Counted from the first letter of the stretch, positions 42,898 to 54,280 are shown. The stretch is DNA of 64,000 nucleotides from Malaya genurostris (GCF_030247185.1 NC_080572.1:33960971-34024970), one strand, 5' to 3'. Program-made: numbers and translations. The notes: generated by a model from the sequence alone, not told the origin.

Positions 42898-43020
42898 TTC
42901 GGCGAAATGGCATTCGACGAAGTGGCCTATTCGATGAAATGTCATTCGACGAAATGACCCTGTCGGTGAAATGGCTTTCCGCGACACAGTTTTCGGCGGA
43001 ATGGCTTTTGGCGAAATGTC
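42898..43020. repeat. Tandem 20-25 bp motif GGCGAAATGGC(A/T)TT
   Basis: Six or so degenerate units with CGGCGAAATGGCATTCG, CGACGAAATGACC and GGCGGAATGGC follow each other. A short inverted echo (GCCATTTCACCGAAAAC) is at 48585. Confidence 0.65.
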
Positions 43021-43036
43021 CCTAATCCATTTTGTA

Positions 43037-44000
43037 AGGAGTGTATCGAAAAGTAATTAGCAACATTGATTATTGAATAAAAAAGCGAAAAAAAAACATA
43101 TTTTGGCATCAGTTTTCGATGTATTGTAGAAAAATTACATTTTTATGCATTTCACTGATTATATTGAAGAAAATCCTAGTTTCTGTGAAACGCTCGCACT
43201 TTGGACTTGACATTCTTCATTAAATTCTGCACAGTTACTTTTGTGACTTTCCTGGTGGCAACTGTCCAGTTTTTTTTAACTCCTGCATGTTTTGGGACAC
43301 TGTACCTTCCTTCCGAAACTGCCGCTTGACAATTGCCCAATACCTTTCAACTGGCCGAAGATCCGGGCAGTTCGGTGGGTTGATGTCCTTTTCCACGAAT
43401 TGTACATTATTTTTTGACAACCAGTGTAGAACGGAGTTGGCGTAGTGGGCTGAAGCCAAATCCGGCCAGAAGAGAGGAGGAGCCTTATGCTTTCTGTACA
43501 GTGGCAGCATTCTCTTCTTCAAACATTCTTCCTCGTACACCTTGGCCCTTCGTGAAGAAAATCGACGACCGCAAACCACAGGTACAAATTGCTTGCCAGA
43601 CCAACACCTTCTGCCCAAACTTTTCCATCGCCACCGTGGTGTCAGCGTCGTCCAGGTCCTGGTACACCGATTTCGTATAATATTGCGGTCCGGGCAGCGC
43701 TGGAGAGTCTTCCTTGGCGTAGGTTTCGTCGTCGATCAGGATGCATCCTTCTTTATTCTGTAGAATCCGGTTATACAGTTTTAGCGCTCTTGTTTTTACC
43801 TGTACTTGCTGTACCAGGCACTTTTTCGGTACCTTCTGTTTCTTGTACGTTTTCAGGGAGTTCCGAACTTTGATCCGTTGAATCATCCCGATGCTGGTGT
43901 TGAACTGTTTGGCCGAATCACACGTCGACGCCGATGGGTTTTTCCTGATGTACTCAACCACTTTCAAGTCCCGGCCTCTTTATATAAAATTAGAGAACAT
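43037..44000 (-). mobile_element. DD37E Tc1/mariner-type element, right end missing
   Basis: The left end AGGAGTGTATCGAAAAGTAA follows TA at 43035-43036. The matching inverted end could not be found to the right of the transposase start, so the element is truncated or diverged there. The transposase is on the minus strand. Confidence 0.7.
43235..43967 (-). pseudogene. DD37E transposase with one frameshift
   Basis: The minus-strand frame 43967-43485 begins with a DNA-binding part (KVVEYIRKNPSASTCDSAK). It contains CILIDDETYAKED with the first catalytic aspartate and the FGQKVLVWQAICTCG strand. A frameshift inside 43485-43618 leads to 43618-43235, with FWPDLASAHYA (second aspartate) and NPPNCPDLRPVERYWA (glutamate), 37 residues apart. 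DD37E with this sequence type is the mosquito ITmD37E group. One shift and the lost terminus make it inactive. Confidence 0.88.
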
Positions 44001-44232
44001 AAACTTAATACGCGTCGATTGCTAACCATTTGCAAGAGATCGAAAGGCTTTCTGTAATGTTTGGATCCGTTCTATGAAACCATTACATTACGGAGGGGCT
44101 GGTCAATGGAACGATGATATCAGATCAAAATATATTCTGTATACGAAATAGGTCATCAGAATTTGATTGACCTAACACGTATCTAAGTCGAGAACTAAAG
44201 TTACCAAATAAAAACAAAAAAACTTCTTCTTA

Positions 44233-44640
44233 ATCCACCTAGTGGTGTGATAATGCCTTTCTCTTCTTTCATAACAGTCTCATGAAAATATATTTCATAC
44301 TTTTATTATATAATTTAAGATACTAATTTTGACACCAACTGATTCAGATTGATTCAAGTAGTTCACAAAAGCATGCTTCAGTGTTTATGTCACAAAGTCA
44401 GCATCATTTTTCCAAACGAGTGCTTGACATTTGCGTTACCTAATTGTATGAGAAGAGTGATGCTAATCTAAAAAAAGCCTTCTTAGTCCACTTAGTGGAA
44501 TTTTCATATATCTTGAAAAATCACCATAGGGGGAGTACATGAAATTTTCGAAATCGAAAAAAAAAATTAATGCCAAAAGGCTTAGAATTGCATGAAACGT
44601 CGAGATTTAGTGTCATCTCGAAAAAAACAGACGCCATAAC
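44233..44640. repeat. Family R fragments
   Basis: AATCCACCTAGTGGTGTGATA at 44233, a second TCCACTTAGTGG at 44487, and TGCATGAAACGTCGAGATTT near 44590 belong to family R copies, partly in a rearranged order. They meet the truncated mariner near 44640. Confidence 0.55.
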
Positions 44641-45268
44641 CTTACCGGTCGATTGTTGAGTCTTTCCACGCTTTGGGTTCGGTTCATCGCGTGCAGTCCA
44701 CTCAGCTGACTGTCGATTGGACTCCGGAGTGAAGTGATGGAGCCATGTTTCGTCCATTGTTATATATCGACGAAAAAAATCGGTTTTATTTCGATATAAC
44801 AGCTCCAAACTCAGAATCATCAATTCGTTGTTGTTTTTGATCGATTGTGAGCTCACGCGGCACACATTTTGCACAAAGCTTTCTCATATCCAAATATTCG
44901 TGAATAATATGTCCAACAAGTTCCTTTGATATCTTTAGGGTGTCAGCTATCTCGATCAACTTCACTTTACGGTCATTGAAAATCATTTTGTGGATTTTTT
45001 TCACGTTTTCATCGGTAACAGCTTCTTTTGGACGTCCACTGCGTTCATCGTCTTCGGTGCTCATATGACCAGTACGAAATTTTGCAAACCACTTACGAAT
45101 TGTTGCTTCGCCCGGTACAGAGTCTGGATAACACTCATCAAGCCATGTTTTGGTATCGGCGGCACTTTTTTTCATCAAAAAGTAGTGTTTCATCAACACA
45201 CGAAATTCCTTTTTTTCCATTTTCTTCACAATAACAAAAGTAGCTTCACTCAAAATGCAATATCTCAC
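44640..45268 (-). pseudogene. mariner transposase N-terminal half
   Basis: The frame 45268-44786 (probable start MEKKEFRVLMKHYFLMKK) has the first helix-turn-helix, WFAKFRTGHMSTEDDERSG, and the second helix-turn-helix (RKVKLIEIADTLKISK). After a frameshift the second frame reads TMDETWLHHFTPESN with the first catalytic aspartate, ending near 44640. It would bind TIRs but lacks the catalytic core. Confidence 0.88.
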
Positions 45269-45400
45269 AAACTAATAATCAGACAGCTGTCAAATTTATA
45301 CACGTATCTTTTGAAGGTTGGTACTAACTGAAAATGGTATGGATTTAATTCTAGTGGCGCCCTCTTATAGAAACGATACGAACTTTTCAGCCGATCTGTT
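44640..45400 (-). mobile_element. mariner (DD34D type), 3'-truncated
   Basis: The right end near 45398 reads CAGATCGGCTGAAAAGTTCG on the minus strand, close to the usual mariner terminus, followed by a non-coding leader. The transposase begins at about 45220. The left part, including the last two catalytic residues and the other terminus, has been lost and replaced by family R sequence. Confidence 0.8.
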
Positions 45401-45409
45401 ATATATTTA

Positions 45410-46098
45410 TATATAGAGCGGTAAAAATCAACGTGTTTTGTCGGTTACGTCACTTATACCATCATATATCTGGAACCAAAAGTCACAACCATTTGATCTT
45501 CGAACTTGATCAATGGCCCGATAGTAGCTTTCAAACGAGCCCAAGTTTATTAAAATCGTATCATCCATCTCTGAGAAAATTGAGTGCGTTCAAATATAAC
45601 GCTTTTTGTCGGTTACGTCACTTATACAATCATATCTCTGGAACCAAAAGTCTCAGCCATTTGATCTTAAAACTTGATAAATGGTCCGACAGTAGCTTTC
45701 AAACAAGCCCAAGTTTGTTAAAATCGGTTCAGCCATCTCTGAGAAAATTAAGCGCGTTAAAATACAACGCTTTTTGTCGGTTACGTCACTTATACAATCA
45801 TATCTCCGGAACCAAAAGTCGCAGCCATTTGATCTTTGAACTTGATCAATGGCCCAAGAGTAGCTTTCAAACGAGCCCAAGTTTGTTAAAATCGGTTCAG
45901 CCATCTCTGAGAAAATTGATCGCGTATGAATATCTTCGAAAAGTGCACACACATACGCACACACACAGACATACACACAGACATTTTCCGACCTCGTCGA
46001 ACTGAGTCGAATGGTATATAACACTATGGGTCTCCGAGGCTCCGTTCGAAAGTCGGTGTTTTCAGCAATACTAATACCTTTCTATAGAGAAAGGCAAA
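45410..46098 (+). repeat. Family R copy with three tandem units of about 168 bp
   Basis: Three consecutive units each contain GTCGGTTACGTCACTTATAC, GGAACCAAAAGTC, CATTTGATCTT, GTAGCTTTCAAAC and CATCTCTGAGAAAATT. They end with an ACACACAGACAT-rich part, GTCGAACTGAGTCGAATGGT and CTTTCTATAGAGAAAGGC. The open frame 45433-46005 spans the units because their length keeps phase, and it is not a gene. Confidence 0.88.
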
Positions 46099-48570
46099 AA
46101 ATCATATCAAATTCTCTAAGCTAATTTGGTTTTATCTTTTTTCAAATCATTGTTAGAAAAATCGTCTTATTTGGGACTTAGACCTCTACTATTTAACAAA
46201 ACAAAGTAGGTTTATAATTGATCTACAAATTAATTTTTTGGTTTTCGCTAGCTCTCGGAATAATATTTTAACAACAACAACTAAAATCAAATATATAAAA
46301 AGCAAAAGTAAAGGTACGCTGGAAACCGTTATACCATATCGCAAAATTTGAGAGTCCTATCCAATTATACCACGGTTTGGAAAATCTGAAGTAAATTGAT
46401 CCGCGCTACACGTATTGTTTTAAGAAAACTGAGCTTTATTCACCAGCTTCGAAAAAAATAACTCTCTAATTGTTCAATAAACATTACTAAGAATCAAGTA
46501 AACAACTTGAATAGTCGTTACATTCGAATGTAAGAGCTATACTTCACCATTAATCTATTTGATCATCACTTTTTCGTGGCTCTGATTTGAATCATTTTGA
46601 TAATAAATCCATGAGTTATTCGCATGACTTCATGAGTAGGTTAAGTGATTGGTTTTATTGTTATTGACAACGGTAACAAATTTCTTTAAATGTATATTTT
46701 CTTTTCTTTGATCGTAGTTGCTCGAGATGATAACCTCGTTTTGACTACAAATTCGAGTACATATTTTCTTAAAGTGCATGTTACAATGAAATAAAAATGT
46801 TTAAATTGCTTATAAACACAATGAATAAAAATTGATTGTAAAAAGGAGGGATTTGCATCATAGTTCTCGTTGTTTTGAAGTATTGTTTACTTTATGTTTG
46901 CAATACAATCAAAGAAACTTTTAAATCATAAACAAGACGAAGAAAAATTTTGATTGGATTCGTAAAACAGCACAAAAATAATTCACGATAAATACCTCCC
47001 TCCTCGATTGATCGGAATGGTGCCACCAGTCGAGGAAAGTTACCTCCATAAAGTTGAACACCAACTGCTAACTTTTGTACGAGGCAACCGGCCGGCAAAC
47101 TGCAGAAGCCAAAAGACGGTCGCTATCCCCAGTGCAATCTAATGTAATTAAACGTAATTGAGAGATTCCATTCACGACGAAGGATAAATCATAAAATGAA
47201 GATCCAATCAATGGCGGTTTTCTAACTTTTCAATTCCACCAGGAATCGAAACCAAGCTGAAGGAAAGAGATGGAAGAAATTCAACTGTACCACTGCAGTC
47301 GGTTTCCGTTTTCCGGTACAGAGCGCCGATCCAGTGTGAAAGAGGGCATGTTGTGGGTAGCCAATTTTTGCTTGCTATTGACTTTGGAACTAAGTTCGGA
47401 GTAAGTTGCTACGCCGGGCCGGACGAGAACTAAATCATTGAATTGAATTTTCCTCCTTCACGGTTAGTTTTCTCCTCCCCAATTGCACCAAGTTGGAGTG
47501 GATCTTTTCGGTTTGTACCTGATTAGTAAATTGAAGAAGCAGTTTTTTGTGCGACTATATTGAATTGCACGGAAACGAAATCGCTTCGAGTTAGTTCGAT
47601 TTATTACCGTTTACTATGCTATTCAAACAGTTTGCTGTGTTCACTTTTGTGCCGAGGTTTTTTGTGATGGTTTGGATACCTTATCTTTTAATGAAAACAC
47701 ATTTGTTAGACCGAATGTGAAGGAGACAAATTTAATAGTTTCTAGGAAAAATCAACGGAAGTAGTTTTTTTTCGTATGCTACATGTTTGTGATTCAATGA
47801 TTTTAACTCACCTGGGTTAGTCCTGGACTGGAAACTTTTTTGAATCTAGAATTAGGGAAATCATCTACCTTCTATATTGGATGCATTTCAGCGAAGTTTT
47901 CATTCATCAAATATCAGCAAATCAAATTTTCACGCTCGTTTGATACTATAATGGGAGTAAACTTCCCAAATTGACTCGATGATCATGGATCATTAGCTAC
48001 CAAATATTGCAGAAAATGCTGAATAAACTTGAACTCTCCTGGAAGCAGCAGCATAAATCGTTTTCGCTCGTCAAAGTTGGTGCAAATCCACATTCACGAT
48101 GGCTTTTGCGTTTGGATACCAGTCACGTGCAGCAAATTTATGCCATTGTGCATCCGGTTTGCGTACTTCCGCTGTTCGTTGTTTTGTTTGCTTCCTTCTC
48201 ACACAGGCGGCAGAACAAGATGCTCGTCAATCGGCATGAAAATATTTGCTCTTTGAATTTTATAGTTTGTTGATAGAACCAACGGGGTCCGGTCCGGGGA
48301 ATCGTCTTCCTCGTTTAACTAGAAAATTGGATAGCATGAATAATTGTAATTGTGCCTAACGATGCTGAAATGTAGAAGTGAGTTACTTCTAAATGAAAGT
48401 TTACGTAGGAAAATAGAGCTAAGTGATAAAAAAATAAATAATAAATTTATTAATTGTAAATTCCGAGTTGAAAAAGTTACTGATCAACATTACGTTGTTC
48501 ATAATCATCTTTCAGAGAATATCAACAATCGATAAAGATAGATTCGCATTCAATAGATAGCGGATCATTT
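46099..48570. other. Long stretch without recognised gene
   Basis: AT-rich DNA to about 46900; 46980-47560 is less AT-rich and looks like single-copy sequence (for example CTCCTCCCCAATTGCACC). The frames at 46892-47098 and 48007-48273 have no domain I can name. If a host gene's UTR or intron lies in this window, this is a likely place, but I cannot show it. Confidence 0.4.
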
Positions 48571-48879
48571 TGCTGAAAGCCATTTCACCGAAAACTGTTT
48601 CGTCGGAAGGGTAATTTTGTGTTGAAATTGACCTTAAATAATGAAAAGTAAAAGTTAGTATTCACGCCCGTTTAGTTGTCCCAAAATCGTACTTATGAAA
48701 TATTACATATTTTGAATGACGGATAAATTTATATAGGGTAACGGCTCCCTACTTCATCTGAGCTCCTATTTCCATCTCATCTCTTCATCTCATAACTTTG
48801 AACATGTATCATATCTTTTAACGTACCTCAACCAAACTGTGAAATATTTCAAAATATTTATTTAAACTGTTGTCGCACT

Positions 48880-50100
48880 TTCCCATTGGAAAAATAGTTT
48901 CAAATCATCGTTTTTGTCTTTCTCATATAGGAAGGTTATGCAATAACTGTGAAAACCGACTTTTTAATCGAGGCCCGGAGGGCCGAATGTCATATACCAT
49001 TCAACTCGATGAACTGAGCAAATGTTTGTGTGTCTGTATGTGTGTGTGTATGTGTTTGTATGAATGTGTGCATGTAACAAAAATGTGTACTCGATTTTCT
49101 CGGAGATGGCTGGACCGATTTTCACAAACCTAGATTCAAATGAAAGGTCTCTTGGTCCTATAGGGTGCTATTGAATTTTACTCGGATCGGACTTCCGGTT
49201 CGGGAGTAACGGGGTAAAATGTGCAAAAAATGAAGAAAAAGTGCACTCGATTTTCTCAGAGACCACTCAACCGATTTTCTTTAACTAAGATTTAAATTGA
49301 AGGCCTTGTAGTCTCATAGGTAGTTATTCATTTTCATCTGAATCCGACTTCCGGTTCGGGAGTTATGGTGTAAAATGTGTAAAATGAACTAAAAACGTGC
49401 AATCGATTTTTTCAGAGACCGCTCATTTAATTTTTATAAATTTAGATTCAAATGAAAGGTCTTACGGTACCATACAAAATTCCTGAATTTCATCCGGATA
49501 CGACTTCCGGAGTTATAGGGTAAAGTGTGTTAAATATTGTAGACCGTCACTTGAACCGACGAAACAAAAACATTTCTAAAGTTTCTAAACTGGACTCGAA
49601 ACTCCACAAATCAATAGCCATTATTAGTAGGCAACTAAACAAACCGATTTCGGCAATCCTGGTTCCCGGAAGCACCGGAAATAGTGGTCATATGCTCCAA
49701 AATGCATCTCACTCACTTTTCTCAACGATGCCTAATTTCCACAAACTTAGATTGAAATGAAAGGTCTTACGGTGCCATACGGAGTTGCTGAATTTCATCC
49801 GGATCCAACTTCCGGTTCGGAAGTTATAGGGTAAAGTGTGTTAAATATTGTACACCGTCAATTAAATCGGTGAAACAAAATACACAAAAGATATTTCTGA
49901 ACTTTTCTCAAAACTACACAAATCGATAGCCATTATCAGTAACTAAAAACAAATTCTGGCTATCCTGGTTCCCACTTTTCGATTAACGACGGAAGAAAAT
50001 GGTCATATGCTCAAAAGTGGATCTCACTCACTTTGCTCAGAGTTTGCAGAACCGATATTTCCAATCTTAGGGTCAAATGAAACGTCAGGTCTTATGGTCC
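48880..50100. repeat. Family R copy with about six tandem CCGGAAG units
   Basis: Starting after GTCTTTCTCATATAGGAAGG and a GTGTGTATGTGT part, units of about 170-330 bp repeat TCGATTTTCTC(G/A)GAGA, AAATGAAAGGTCT, CCGACTTCCGGTTCGGGAGT and GTAAAATGTG. It runs opposite to the copy at 34146-35075. Confidence 0.8.
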
Positions 50101-50145
50101 TACCAAAAATTACTGCATATTTTCGTATTCAATAAAAATTTAAAC

Positions 50146-51679
50146 CGACACGACACGACCAGGCACTCTGAAGGAAAATCTGAATAAAAAGTGTTTGTGA
50201 GCGATTTACCGCCAGTTACCAAAAATATAGCGACCCCTTGATAATGATAAAAATAATTTTCTTGAGCAACACTGTTTAAGTTGCTACGAACTTGTTACCA
50301 AGGAGCCCTTAATAAATAAACAAACCATTTAAGAAAGTTTCGAAACAGTTATATTATTTTAAATTGTGTGCCATTAGTGCCAAATTAATAAAAACAAAAG
50401 ATTATTCTAAAGAAATCGAGAACGTAACTGGACGTTCAACGTAACTGGTGACTGATTCAGAAACTCTCACAATCTACAAGTTTAACTTTTTGGATTTGCA
50501 CCAACCGAACTGGGGCTGGAACAGGGTGCCTAATATCCAAATCTGACATGACAGACATGCGTCATCTCATATCATCATCATTGCTATCCAGTAGCTCTGT
50601 AATGTAGTGTTATCAAACTCATTCATGATGCTGGTCATTCGTTTTCAGAAATATCCAATCGAGTTTCCGAAACATCACTATAGCTTAATATATGGTCATC
50701 AAACTAGGAATTTCGTGCCAGTCTGCACGGAACAAACGCTTGAGCTTGAGAATAAATTATCAAATTATTTGAAGCAAACTTGTTTTTATGGGTGGTTTAC
50801 AATGTGCATTTGAGAACCTATAATTTTGATCAGATCCTAAGAAGCTTGATTCCCGCACTTTTCAAGTGTCTTTCATATTCATCAAATTTTACACATGTTT
50901 TGCGAAGGTCTCCAAGTAACAGAGCAGAAGTAGAGGAATTTCTCGAATGTCTAAAATATGACAGCGTATTGTTTTACAACATGTACGCTGATCAGCAACG
51001 AGGGTTGAACGATTTGGAACAAACTCAGAAGTGCAAATATGCAAAGATTTGTGGAACAATTGAAATAATTTTACTTTCAAAAGTCGTTAAATAGAGCACA
51101 TATGAATTCGGTTTATATGTTTATTCGTTCCTGTATACGAAGCGCGATTCTGGAATGGATTAAAAAATAAAGCTCAAATATTTAAGTATCTTTGATTTGC
51201 TGCACTCGAAAATTAGTACGAATATACCGGATCGACTCAGTTTGATCATTCATATTTCGATACTGAGTTTCGATGATTGGACTGATAAAAAGTTTCGGAA
51301 CAGAGGTACTCCATACAAAAGATCTTGCTCACATACAGCAACCTGATTGCGCTGGTTTTACAAGAAATTTTTCATATGTGCGAGCCCCAGCTGAATTAAT
51401 CGATCCACTGCCCTGACGTCTAATGATGCTGCAGAACTTGCAACTTGCCGCGAAATAAGGATTTTCCACTCGAGGCAGTTAGTTTTGTTCACATTCCTCA
51501 AGTCTTCAATAAGCGGTAACCAAGGTTTCGGTAATTGTTATTTAAAATCAATAATTCATCAACTTGTGTTGCCAGTTTTAATAATTTTTCAGGTGATTTC
51601 GTTTTGACTTTTCCAGTTACTGAGGGGTACTTAAATTTGCGATACAGTTTCGATAGATGAGTGGCAGGTCGTGTCGTCG
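50146..51679. mobile_element. TIR element with 7-bp target duplication, copy B
   Basis: The ends are CGACACGACACGACCAGGCA on the left and, in reverse, CGACGACACGACCTGCCACT on the right. They are flanked by the exact 7-bp duplication TTTAAAC (50139-50145 and 51680-51686). The orientation is opposite to copy A (23129-24307). On the minus strand near 51590-51500 a segment LATQVDELLILNNNYRNLGY matches copy A's LATQVDKLLFLENGYHILGY, and a further coding-like stretch follows (LECLEW region: NCLEWKILISRQVASSAAS). Plus-strand frames at 50607-50813 and 50780-51094, followed by AATAAA at 51167, are unrecognised. Confidence 0.88.
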
Positions 51680-51719
51680 TTTAAACCGTCGTTTAGAGTA
51701 CGATGGCAAAATCATAAAA

Positions 51720-52035
51720 AAACTTCAAAATTTGAATAAAAACTAGTAGAGTTTGTACGTCAAGTTAGTTAGTGGCCTTACGAACCGGCTTAGATTATAC
51801 CGGTTCTCGGGTTCCGGTGCTGGAAGTACATATAATAGTGAACCTACATCGTTTTCTTAAGGATGACCTACGCGAACAAAGCACTGTTTCATTCTGTAGG
51901 TTATACTAGTTAATGCACAAACAATCCTTTGGTTTCTTTCAAAAATTGAAGAGAAACATTTTGAAAAGAATACCACAGTATTACATATGAGAAAGGCATC
52001 ATTACACCACTAGGTGGATTAAAACAGGTTTTTCT
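51720..52035 (+). repeat. Family R variant, copy without SINE
   Basis: It contains TATACCGGTTCTCGGGTTCC, GAATACCACAGTATTA and CATCATTACACCACTAGG, and ends TGGATTAAAACAGG. It is collinear with 40131-40612 minus the SINE. Confidence 0.8.
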
Positions 52036-52518
52036 ATTTAAAATAAACTCATTTTTCAATTTAGGAAACATTTTCGTCTCAAGTCTTACAGTTCGTCACG
52101 TTTCTGAATATTTACTAATCGATTCGTCTCAAAACATGATCACTATTTCACATAATTACACCACTATTGAATATTGAATCACTTCATAAATAGTAATGTT
52201 CACTTGTCACTTGTTTAATCAACGATCAAACACTTCTAAAACTACTCGTCAAGTAATAAAAGTCTTCGAAAATATGAGAGAAATATTTTTCACTTATGAT
52301 CCATATGATATTTTCATGTTTTTAAAAGGGCCATTCCTGATTAACCTTACAGTAACATTTTAAACGTAAAACGAAACTATTTGTTTTTAGTCTTTGTTAA
52401 GACGTAGAGCCGTCTTGAGCTATGTTAGTTTCAATATGATCAGTATTTAACGGGGAAAACAGATTGGAAAATTGACATATGAACACAATGATGTAATGAA
52501 AACCGCGAAAATGTTACC

Positions 52519-52589
52519 GCAGAGACGGGACGCGAACCCGTAGCTATTTTCTAACCGGAAGAATTGTTCTACTAATTAAACTACCCTGC
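52519..52589 (-). other. tRNA-like sequence (left arm), possible Pol III module
   Basis: On the minus strand it runs GCAGGGTAGTTTAATTAGTA onward to GGGTTCGCGTCCCGTCTCTGC (71 nt). TAGTTTAATTAGTAGAAC fits an A box/D arm, ACGGG-TTCGCGT-CCCGT a perfect T arm/B box, and GCAGGG pairs with CTCTGC as acceptor stem. The anticodon loop would read TCCGGTT, with C instead of T at position 33, so it is unlikely to be a working tRNA gene. It may be the head of a SINE-like element. Confidence 0.65.
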
Positions 52590-52756
52590 ATATGAAAACA
52601 CATGGAGAGAAGTATATCGTGATCATTGTAAATGTTTCTGTTGAATTTGTTTCCGTCAATACGGGACTGTAAGTGAATACCGTTGGGGACTAAATACAGT
52701 GAAGCATGTTTAGTTTCGTCTAGTCAATTGGAATTTTTCTCCTTGTGTTTTCATAT

Positions 52757-52827
52757 GCAAGATAGTTTATTTGGTAAAAAAATATCCCCGGTTAGGAGTT
52801 AGCTACGGGATCGATTCCCATCTCTGC
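52757..52827 (+). other. tRNA-like sequence (right arm), diverged partner
   Basis: It is the plus-strand partner of 52519-52589 and also 71 nt. The A-box region is ATAGTTTATTTGGTA and the T-arm region ACGGGATCGATTCCCAT. The acceptor stem is more decayed than in the left arm. The two tRNA-like heads point away from each other. Confidence 0.6.
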
Positions 52828-52982
52828 GGTAACATTTATGCGGTTTTCATTATATCATTGTGTTCACATGTCAATTTTCCCGTTAGATACTGATCATATT
52901 AGTAAATCGAAAGGAAACGGAAACATCCCAAGAAAAAGTCGAAATTATTCCAAACTGGTCTCACAGTTGGCAGTAGGCCCTT

Positions 52983-53957
52983 TTAAGAAGAATATTGACA
53001 TTTTGAATCTGAGAGTGTAATAGTGCAATATATTATTTTGATTGCTATCGCCATTGCTAATTAATAGGATAGATATAGAACCAACGATAGGATGAATAAA
53101 AATACATTAAGATGAAATTAAAAACAGAGTAGTTGACACACCATAAGGCGAGTGAAGCAGAAATATGAAATAGTTATAGTGATTTGAGGCAACGTCATTA
53201 CAAATGAGATGAGAAAGGGCGCCGTTGCCCTACCCAAGTTATTTTCAAAAGTAGCACTCCCTTGTAGAGCGTCTCTGATTGATTTTTGATCGTCAGAATA
53301 TTCAGGAATGCTAATTGACTTCATTAACTACAAAGCAACAAAGCATTTGCTTTGGTGTATCCGCCAGGAAAATATTTGCGTTACATTTTTGTTAACCGGC
53401 AAATCGGGTGGCGTAGTGCCATCTTTGCTTCGGTTATGTGACTGCGTCACATCAATTATATACGAGAAATAAAAATAAATAAATAATTTCATTGACAAGA
53501 ATAATTTAAATATTTCCCTTTATAAAGACCAAAACGTTTTCATTCAAGAGAGCGCTAAAGCCGAATACATATTTTCAGTTCAATAATAAATTCAGTGAAA
53601 TAACAATTTTGACGAACAAAAGTCGGATCCAGATGAAATTCACTAGCAATAAATAAGACTACAAGACCTTTTATTTGTGACAATTGGTTTTGTCATCTTT
53701 AAGGGAATAAAGTGAGCTCAGTTCGAAGGTTTTCTGAAATGTATGGTATCAACGACGGATTTTGAAAGCATATAGCTGGGATCTGTAAAAGGATTTATAG
53801 AGTCTAATTACCAATATATTCGAACGTCTGTTTGAAACATTAAAGTTTTTCAATAGTACACTATTGAAAAACCAGTCTGTTCAGAACGCGTTCTGAAGAA
53901 AGGAACACAATATAAGTGCTGCTGTGAAACTGCATGGGTATAAAAGGTGAACATTCA
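52983..53957. other. Spacer with a family R fragment
   Basis: At 53610-53712 a short family R piece reads AAAGTCGGATCCAGATGAAA to CTTTAAGGGAATAAAGTGAG. The remainder shows no gene. Confidence 0.5.
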
Positions 53958-54089
53958 ACGTTTTCCCATTAATTCGTTATCTAACACTCGATGTGGATAG
54001 ACGAATAACCTACTACAACTAATTTCGATTTTTCGAATAACCTACTACAACTAATTTCGATTGGTTATTCGAGACGAATAACCTACTAC

Positions 54090-54280
54090 AACTAATTTCG
54101 AGAATCCCTCCTGGATGGGGCAATAATCAACCACAAGCAAAGGATGACTCCGGTGATTTATTCTCTGTTGAACAACTGATCGTCATTTTTGAAACAATGA
54201 CAACAAAACTACGAAACTGCAGAACGCGGTTAGATCAAATCAACGCCTTAGGCAAATTCATCATCGAATATGCAATATAA
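54090..54280 (+). pseudogene. C-terminal remnant of Jockey gag
   Basis: In frame it reads GWGNNQPQAKDDSGDLFSVE and continues to KFIIEYAI and a stop at 54278-54280. The stop overlaps the next ATG as TAATG, the usual gag/ORF2 junction in the family. The part with the zinc knuckles is missing; the 5' UTR joins directly to this tail. Confidence 0.7.

Larger units (their letters stand above)
52433..52900. repeat. Inverted repeat of about 470 bp with two tRNA-like sequences
   Basis: The left arm starts AATATGATCAGTATTTAACG and the right arm ends with its partner (GATACTGATCATATT). The arms match over about 150 bp each, with modest divergence and a few indels. They include AAAATTGACATATGAACAC, a tRNA-like stretch and the segment ATGAAAACACATGGAGA. 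The centre (about 52606-52738) is not symmetrical. Confidence 0.88.
52326..52982. mobile_element. Candidate TTAA-flanked element enclosing the tRNA-like palindrome
   Basis: AAGGGCC follows TTAA at 52322-52325, and GGCCCTT precedes TTAA at 52983-52986. The matching ends are only 7 bp, so the call is weak. If right, the palindrome at 52433-52900 would be the core of a 657-bp piggyBac-type MITE. Confidence 0.35.

Noticed and set aside
45433..46005. 190-codon open frame with internal repeats
   Set aside because: It is the translation of three tandem family R units whose length keeps phase; it is not related to any protein I know and other copies are not open.
48007..48273. 88-codon frame with a hydrophobic stretch
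   Set aside because: No family recognised, no supporting splice or poly(A) signal, and two overlapping frames are equally open.
52519..52589. Functional tRNA gene
   Set aside because: Position 33 is not T, the anticodon stem has a mismatch and the acceptor stem is incomplete; it is better described as tRNA-like.
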